This document shows, piece after piece, positions 58,165-64,000 of a stretch of DNA of 64,000 bases. Made by a program: the position numbers and the translations under genes. This stretch comes from Epichloe hybrida. Its lineage: Eukaryota; Ascomycota; Sordariomycetes; Hypocreales; Clavicipitaceae. The DNA lies in the NCBI GenBank assembly GCA_019022495.1, contig JAFEKR010000017.1, positions 620,001-684,000 on the forward strand. The letters run 5' to 3'. The notes below the pieces were generated by a model, which saw nothing but the letters and a program-made list of their open reading frames with translations, was not told where the DNA came from and did no database searches. Each line of letters starts with the position of its first letter. The stretch's first letter is position 1.

Positions 58165-58989
58165 AGCTCTCTTGTAATACACCTGCTGCGTCGTCCGATT
58201 CACCACTTGCAGACCAAATTGCGAAGCCGAGTCACCAAATTCCCAATTATCCGAAATCACCTGCGCATACATGCTAATCCCACATGGACTTGATCACCTC
58301 TGACAGGAAGCTCAGGTAGCAGAAGCTGCGCGGGGAATCAAACAGCTGGTCCGAAAATCCCTTCTCCGACTCTGCAAAAAAAAAAAAACAGGGAACCCCG
58401 AACTCACGCGCGTTCTCCATGTGCTGTAAGTAGCTCCTCAGATAGGTGGGCGTGGTGTAGACATACGACTGGGAGCGGCACCCAACGTTGCACCCGTAGA
58501 TATTCGCGGTAGTTTGACTGACGCAGTAGGGTCTGAATGTCGACGAGAGAGTTGGCAGCGCACCCGGGAACGCTGTCTGAGCCGTTCGCCACGGTGGCTG
58601 GCAGTGCACGGGTCGATGCCAAGAAAGTCTGCCGTCCCACCGACGTACCCGAGGTCGGCGTCGCTGAGCTGAGACTTCACGCGATGCTGGAGGGGATGTG
58701 CCCGGCGCCCACGGCTGCTACTCGCTCGATATCCTGCTCGTAGAAGTAGCAGTGCTCATTCGTGGCGTGTGATTTGGCCCGCGAGCCCCGGACGAGCATG
58801 TCCGTGAGGGATGGGGATTTGCGGCGGCGCCCTCGACCTGGGAGGCCGAGCTGGACCCGGTAGTTGGCAGTTCAGAACTGAGACCGACCTGAGGGTTGAT
58901 CATGAGGGGAGGTTGCTTTCGAACAACGTCATTAGACTAGAGGCTAGTGCCAGCACAGCAACCTGGCCTCGATAACCCCGCAAATGCAT
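58165..58989 (-). pseudogene. Glycoside hydrolase family 1 (beta-glucosidase) relic
   Basis: The remains are scattered over all three minus-strand frames. A secretion-signal-like start (MHLRGYRGQVAVLALASSLM) begins at 58989. ASQVEGAA, the family N-terminal motif, is followed after a frameshift by SLTDMLVRGSRAKS and NEHCYFYEQDIERVAAVGAG, which matches the GH1 helix YKQDIxRxxxxG. After a stop and a large deletion come DADLGYVGGTADFLGID, then in another frame QTTANIYGCNVGCRSQSYVY, TTPTYLRSYLQHM and EFGVP, where the nucleophile Glu motif survives. Beyond a T-run come SDQLFDSPRSFCYLSFLSEV, a stop, and SDNWEFGDSASQFGLQVVNR. About half of a normal 550-600 residue GH1 is lost. It was once probably a secreted fungal beta-glucosidase and is now non-functional. 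Confidence 0.8.
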
Positions 58990-59220
58990 CTTGATGAATG
59001 AGACTCGGCTAGGCGAAGAGCAGGACGAAACCGACAATATATATGGCGTCTGTTCTGTTCCATCTCGTATTGGACGACATCTTTACGACCCCATTGCCCC
59101 ACTCAGCGTCCGGGAACATTCTTAAATATACAAACTAGAGAGCTTTGAGGACTGACTGCTGTGACAAAAGTCTCGAAACAGAAAGCAACGATGAAAGACC
59201 GGACGCAGAGAAATCATGAC

Positions 59221-60334
59221 TTACATTACAGACTCCGGGTCCAAAATAACGTTCCAGTAGTCTATGCCGGTAGACCTTCCTGCCTCCCACTGGTTATCAA
59301 GTCGTAACAGGTTGGTAAAGTAAGGATCCCGAGGCATGTCCATTACACTTGGTCGCTCTGGCATAATACAGGCCAGCACAGCCGTTCCCCCGTTCAAATT
59401 GGAGAAAATTGATACATCTGTGCCGTTGGACAGATTCATGATGATGTCTCCTATCGTCACCACCATACTCGTCGGGCAGTCCGTGCGATAGTTCATGAGC
59501 ATGGTGGTACCATCGCCATGTGTTTTCGCCTTGTCATAGCCTCCCAGAACGAACGAACCCTCTTGTTGGTCCCCGTCCTCGGTCCCGTCGAGACCCCACC
59601 AGAATCCGAAAGCCGAGGACGCGATGTATCCAGTGCTCCTCAACGTGGACATGAGAGTTGAGCCTCTGTCCATGCCGATCATGTTCAAAGGAGTATACCC
59701 TTGCAAGTCCCATGCCTTGTAGTCCACTGGATTAGCAAAGACGAAGTTCTTCAGGCTAACATTGCTGGCTACGTTGAACGTGTCGGTGAGGAGCTTATAA
59801 GTCTTGGAGCTCCACGGTTCTGTAGGTGATTTCAGATTCGGAGGCGGCGTGCCTTTTGTCATGGAAGCGGCAGGCTTGTAGATGCCCCCTCGGAAGGTCA
59901 CACACGAATCGCCGCCCCAGGCGAGGTCCAGAGAGTCACACTGAGGACCATACAAGAACGTGTTGTTAACTCGCCTATTGAGTTGACGTCGTCAGTGCGG
60001 GCGGGGCGCCCAGCTCCAGCATCTCATCGCAAACGCGTTACAGACCGGGGCAGCGGGAAGTAGCATGCTATGAAACAGCTTCTTCGGTGAAAGGAGTCTA
60101 GGAAAAAGGGAAGAAAGGCAGCTCTCACCAGCATGGCAGAAAAGCGAAGCTCTGCTCAGGCTCGGCGACGGTGAGTAGAACACCACGTTGAGTCTTGCCT
60201 GATGCCAACGTGACATTCCTGATGGGAAGTGCTAACGGGGTTGGCACACAGGCTTGTGCCATTGTATAAGTCGCTCGGCAAAGAAAGAGTACCAGAAAGC
60301 ACCAGGACGTTGGTCGTATTGGTGGAAAAGACAT
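59221..60334 (-). pseudogene. Pepsin-like aspartic-protease-fold protein, C-terminally truncated
   Basis: The exons are complement(60129..60334) and (59221..59974). The N-terminus MSFPPIRPTSWCFLVLFLCR is a signal peptide. Splicing gives FAFLPCWRVNNTFLYGPQCD, then DSCVTFRGGIYKP. A pepsin-like body follows (TDTFNVASNVSLKNFVFANP, STLRSTGYIASSAFGFWWGL, EGSFVLGGYDKAKT). The usual first catalytic DTG is not present in the N-terminal block. The reading frame stops at 59221 right after IDYWNVILDPESV, well before the C-terminal lobe expected in this fungal family. A GTAAGT donor overlaps the stop (59219-59224), so a further exon is possible. The only in-phase continuation I could read is about a dozen residues long. 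It is probably a truncated or degenerating gene. The GH1 relic next to it supports local decay. Confidence 0.6.
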
Positions 60335-61435
60335 CGTCGGCAGCGTGTCAGATAACAAGACCTGGGATTCACGGCCCCAAGGAAGATGGGTTGAATGCTT
60401 GCCCGCCCCCAACCAGTTGAACACAGCTTGAATCTCCAAAAAAATTAGGGACTGAAGAAGAATTGAAGGAATGAGAGTAACAAACGGTGCGAAGAATGAG
60501 ACAGGGAAGGAGAAGAGATGGCTTCCGGCCTGAACGCCCAAGGAAAATGTCTGCAGTACCAACCCGTATTAATATCTGCACGACTCCCATGGATGTCTGG
60601 GGGGAAATCGCTTGATCAACAAGCGCTGAGCCCATTGATTGGATTGGGAAACCAGAGTGAGCGCTTAAGTACGGAGCACATTATTTTTCCTTCCCTAGGA
60701 TAAAACAAGAACAAGGCTGCTCGCTTGGATTTGAACCAGATAATTCGTTTTTGGTACTGCGGAACTAGATTTACATGATAACTTTCATCATTGAAACGTC
60801 AGGCTTTACTGGCAAAAAGGGCAGAGATTGAAAAGAAGGGGGATCAGGATATATAGTAATGATGGCACTGGACGATTTGCCCACGCCCATTCATTCAGCT
60901 TTGCATCGTTCACTTCCTCCGACATTCGATATTGTTACTGTACGACCAACAACACAGTGACCCGCTTTGCACGGCAACGAAGTGGCACAAAATAATAGGC
61001 TCGAGCTTGACCGGGCTGACCCGCTGTAGCCGGGATTATCCTACGCTCATGAGCTGATTGGTCCTGGTGAGTCTGTCATTGACTTTGATGAAGTGATCGA
61101 GGCACCAGAACGGACCAACAACTCAGCAGAGTGCGGATCCGTATTAGGCGCCCTGCGTTACCATGAGGTTCCACCATCAACAAAGGAAGGACCCTGGTCA
61201 TATGGCAGGATGGATGGTACGGATAAAGCACCCGGCACAATGCGGATCCGTACGTGCCGTGAGCCCCCCAGCCCGGAGACATTGGTGTGTTGGATGCCCT
61301 GCGATTAATAACAAGACCAGAAATCCCTCATGTGGCCATTTGGGCCCATTTGGGTCCCTACACTTGCTGGTCTGCAAGCTGTTCTTGTCCCATCGAGTCG
61401 CGAAATGAACTGTTGAACACACAATCCTCCATGAC
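60335..61435. other. Divergent intergenic region
   Basis: This lies upstream of both the pepsin-like gene and GT61. TGCGGATCCGTA occurs twice (61132-61143 and 61241-61252), with the perfect palindrome CGGATCCG inside. No gene is supported. Confidence 0.5.
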
Positions 61436-62881
61436 ATGCGCGGAATCCTTCTCCCTCGACGCTTGCGAGTGCTGTGCTTCGTAGTCGTGGTTCTAACAGT
61501 CATCGCGATACTGCGCCAGTCCGAACTGTTTCTACCGTGGCAATACCCGGAACCGCACGACTCCAAAGCAAACCCGCAACCGCAACCGCACCGGACCCTC
61601 GAGTTGCCGCCCGAATATACGTCAAGACCCTCTGATGGTCCTTGGTGCCAGGAGCGGTTCGGCGTCAAGTTTCTGGAAAACGTTCGAGACAGCTCGGTCT
61701 CGTATTGCGCCCAGAGCTCCCAGAGCTTCAATTGTTTCTGGTCGACGACCACCGACGGGCGACAAGACGCCATGTGCTATGGGGTCGGTGCTGTTTATGA
61801 TGCCGACATATCGAAGTTCCGGCTCGGATGCCAACTGCGCGACTTGTCGTCAGAGGAAGTCGAGAAGGGCACCCCAAAAGTACCAGACCGCCTCACTCGG
61901 TACTGGTACGGAACTGGACCGGGAAACATTGTCCAGAACAACGTGCAGCTCGATGCGACCAGCAGTGTGGAAACACCGCGCGCAACGACCATCCTGGTGA
62001 AACGTGAAGGAGCAGGCAACCTCTGGCACAGCATGATGGAGCTGATGAGCCTGTCGTGGACTCTCGACGCACTGCAGATGAGTGTCAACCCACAGACCTC
62101 GAGTCCATACCTTGCACCGGACGCCGCATCGTCAACACAGCTCGTTTTCGCAGACGAGCACGAGGACGGCCCCTTCATCGACATGTGGAAACTCTTCACC
62201 AAGATGCCCATTCGACGCTTTCACGAGCTGAAACGGCTGGAGCCGGCCACCGATCTCATCATACCCTTCTCAGGCGGGAGCAATACGCTTTGGCAGGGAG
62301 ACTGGGTGGACCTGGACTGCCGCGAGTCCGCCTTGGTGAGGGCCTTTGCATCGCGCGTCTTGCAACATTTCGATATTGCGACGCCTGCTCGCGGGAACTC
62401 ACGAGGGGTCAAGGCCAAGTTCATCCATCGAGGCGGTTTCCGCAAGCTCATCAACGAGACGGTGCTCATCGAGTCGGTCCAGAAAGCCGTCCCCCACGTC
62501 AGGCTCGAGATAGTCGACTTCGCAAATATTCCCATCGCGGAACAGCTCAGGATGGTCCGCGAGACGGATCTTCTCGTGGGTGTTCACGGAGCCGGGCTTA
62601 CTCACATCATGTTCCTGCCGCCAGGCTCTGCCGTGGTCGAGATATTGCCGAGCGGTTTCGCGCACAGGGGCTTCAGGAACCTCGCGCAGATGCTTGGACA
62701 CGACTACTTTCGCGCGCACGCCAAGATGCACGGGGATGCCTCAGGGGAGTCGCAGTGGCAATTTGATGCTGTGGAAATAGAAGAGCATCGCCTGGTTGAT
62801 CTGCTTCGCAATGCGACGCGAAGCTTGCACAGCGATGGAGTGGTATCTGAGCGAACAGCGCGGGAACATGAACATTTCTGA
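61436..62881 (+). CDS. GT61-family glycosyltransferase, type II membrane protein (EOGT-like)
   Basis: A single exon encodes 481 aa. A short basic N-tail (MRGILLPRRLRV) precedes a membrane anchor (LCFVVVVLTVIAILRQ), which makes it a type II Golgi or ER protein. A Pro-rich stem follows. The lumenal domain has paired Cys (PWCQERFGV, SYCAQSSQSFNCFW, AMCYGVGAVY, RLGCQLRD), a VKREGAGNLWHSMMELMSLS block with the conserved N/H region, and a C-terminal GT61 signature (IPIAEQLRMVRETDLLVGVH leading into GAGLTHIMFLPPGSAVVEIL). The order matches the DUF563/GT61 family that includes EOGT and plant xylosyltransferases. The donor sugar and acceptor are unknown; a role in cell-wall or glycoprotein decoration is inferred. 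The ATG at 61436 gives the natural anchor. The gene seems intact beside two relics. Confidence 0.87.
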   Translation: MRGILLPRRLRVLCFVVVVLTVIAILRQSELFLPWQYPEPHDSKANPQPQPHRTLELPPEYTSRPSDGPWCQERFGVKFLENVRDSSVSYCAQSSQSFNCFWSTTTDGRQDAMCYGVGAVYDADISKFRLGCQLRDLSSEEVEKGTPKVPDRLTRYWYGTGPGNIVQNNVQLDATSSVETPRATTILVKREGAGNLWHSMMELMSLSWTLDALQMSVNPQTSSPYLAPDAASSTQLVFADEHEDGPFIDMWKLFTKMPIRRFHELKRLEPATDLIIPFSGGSNTLWQGDWVDLDCRESALVRAFASRVLQHFDIATPARGNSRGVKAKFIHRGGFRKLINETVLIESVQKAVPHVRLEIVDFANIPIAEQLRMVRETDLLVGVHGAGLTHIMFLPPGSAVVEILPSGFAHRGFRNLAQMLGHDYFRAHAKMHGDASGESQWQFDAVEIEEHRLVDLLRNATRSLHSDGVVSERTAREHEHF

Positions 62882-63637
62882 CTTGGACCGGATCTACATT
62901 AATGAGATGTGCCCAGAAAGTGCCCCACAGAAGGGCACGAAGGGGGTTAGCCGTTTTATTAGCGGCTTCTCCAGCTCAGGTGATGGCCGAGGCGTCGGAG
63001 CATTTCCGGGAGAGTTAATCAGTGCTTCTTGTTCTGTTCACAGAACTCACGCTCGGAAACAAGCTGACCGAGACCAGCCTAAGGAGCTGCTGCACGAACG
63101 GAACCTAGCTCGGATAGATGAGGAGTGCTCAGACATGACACGATGGACAGGGTTATCATCGCCCGCCACGTCCCTGTTGTGCGTGTATAAGCTGCCCAAT
63201 TATTCATTTTCCGATCCAAATCTTGTTCTTTGTATTGGTGTTTCGGACTTCCGTTGTAAGAATACGTAAATAAGCTGCAGACCAAACCTAGGTATATCTC
63301 TATCAAAGACCCAAGACTCGCTCATCAAGCCCCCCCCCCCCCCTCCTTAAACACAAAACCCATCCATGTTACCCAAAAGGAAAACCCCCCGAAGAGCAAA
63401 GCAAGAAGCAAAGCAAGGGGAAGAAGGAAGCAGTGGCAGAAATCAACACCGCAGCAACATTGAATCATGAAAGACGTCACAAAAAGTAACAAAGCGCGCA
63501 AGAGCATTTGGGAAGGGTTGGAGGAAGAAAATGCGTAACCTTTCTCCCCCAAGGTTTAGGTTAGAAATTTCTTTCTGGGTGAGGGGTATATGGCCTCCCG
63601 ACCTCATCGACAAACAATTCAATCGTCATACTCGTCA
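62882..63637. other. Convergent 3' intergenic region
   Basis: This lies between the GT61 and Lsb3-like stops. It contains a C-run near 63330-63342. No gene seen. Confidence 0.6.
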
Positions 63638-64000
63638 TCATTTCAGCTTGACGTAGTTACTGGGAAATATGCCGTGCCTTGATCCGATCATACCAGTCCT
63701 GGGAGGTGGCACAGTTAGTACACGTGCTCGATCAAGCATGACAAGCTGTTCGGTGGTGGAGAGGGGTGACGAGACAACATACCACCAGTCGTTATCGCTA
63801 TCAGTCTTCTTCAAGATGGTAATGACCTCGCCCTTTTTGAAGCCCAAATCTCCGGGCTGATCTGCGTCAAAATTGAATAGGGCAATTGCTTCGTTGTGCT
63901 TCAGGCTTGCCTCCTTCTCGCCGAACTTGGGCTTGGGAGCTGTGGGTCGTCCCGGTCCAATCCTCCTCTCGCTAGACCCAAAGTCGTCGCCTTGTCCTCT
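63638..64000 (-). CDS. LSB3: SH3-domain protein, Lsb3/Ysc84 type (C-terminal end only)
   Basis: This is the 3' end of a gene that continues beyond the window. The exons are complement(63783..64000, partial) and (63638..63698), joined over an 83-nt intron. The visible protein is a short Pro/Lys linker (RRIGPGRPTAPKPKFGEKEA) followed by a complete SH3 domain: ALFNFDADQPGDLGFKKGEV, ITILKKTDSDNDWW, then TGMIGSRHGIFPSNYVKLK at the stop. The ALYDF-like, WW, G and FPSNYV positions are all present, so Pro-rich ligand binding should be intact. SH3 at the very C-terminus behind such a linker is typical of fungal Lsb3/Ysc84, which bind lipids and actin at endocytic patches. The SYLF domain that would confirm this is outside the window, so the family call is an inference. 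Confidence 0.75.
   Translation of the reverse strand, partial: RGQGDDFGSSERRIGPGRPTAPKPKFGEKEASLKHNEAIALFNFDADQPGDLGFKKGEVITILKKTDSDNDWWYVVSSPLSTTEQLVMLDRARVLTVPPPRTGMIGSRHGIFPSNYVKLK

Noticed and set aside
60700..60790. Possible tRNA on the minus strand (GGTTCAAATCC resembling a T-arm)
   Set aside because: The flanking bases do not form a T-stem, and no matching acceptor stem or D-arm lies at the right distance.

Overview
The window is nuclear DNA of a filamentous ascomycete, most likely a member of the Hypocreales and plausibly a Clavicipitaceae insect or plant associate. The evidence is the many short GT-AG introns (about 50-120 nt), pyrimidine-rich acceptors, monocistronic genes on both strands, roughly balanced base composition, and the protein families present (Erg27, Scp160, Rsc9/ARID, Ste20, Qcr6, two-domain glyoxalase I). 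The genus cannot be fixed from sequence alone. I hand-spliced the gene models by joining conserved protein motifs across GT...AG boundaries and checking that the summed exon lengths stay in frame.

Layout. 1-20,900 holds mostly conserved genes: a partial low-complexity protein (-), glyoxalase I (+), a decayed D-3-phosphoglycerate dehydrogenase (+), a Mam3/CNNM membrane protein (+), a divergent pair for aromatic catabolism (carboxymuconate cyclase-like (-) and intradiol ring-cleavage dioxygenase (+)), a GBD/FH3 Rid1-like protein (+), an RraA-family aldolase-like protein (-), a WBP2-like GRAM protein (+) and Qcr6 (+).

21,500-34,100 is the accessory core. A relic of a fatty-acid desaturase is followed by an 8.6-kb two-module NRPS (-) with the order (partial C)-A-T-C-A-MT-T-R. 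That is the architecture of peramine/pyrrolopyrazine synthetase (PerA/PpzA). An MFS transporter (+) lies beyond its promoter side. The reductase, methyltransferase and both carrier sites look intact, but the vestigial N-terminal C segment is separated from the rest by an apparent one-base frameshift.

34,300-57,700 returns to core genes: Erg27 (-), Scp160/vigilin (-), a Ste20-type PAK (+), a mitochondrial-type SDR (-), Rsc9 (-) and two genes I do not recognise (+). 58,000-60,400 is a decay zone with a broken GH1 beta-glucosidase (-) and a C-terminally truncated pepsin-like protein (-). It is followed by an intact GT61 glycosyltransferase (+) and, at the right edge, the SH3 end of an Lsb3/Ysc84-type actin-patch protein (-).

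The most interesting content is the PerA-like synthetase, its frameshift, and the cluster of gene relics found by reading the apparently empty stretches in all frames. Short tandem repeats, many with an 8-base unit, sit in several 5' leaders.
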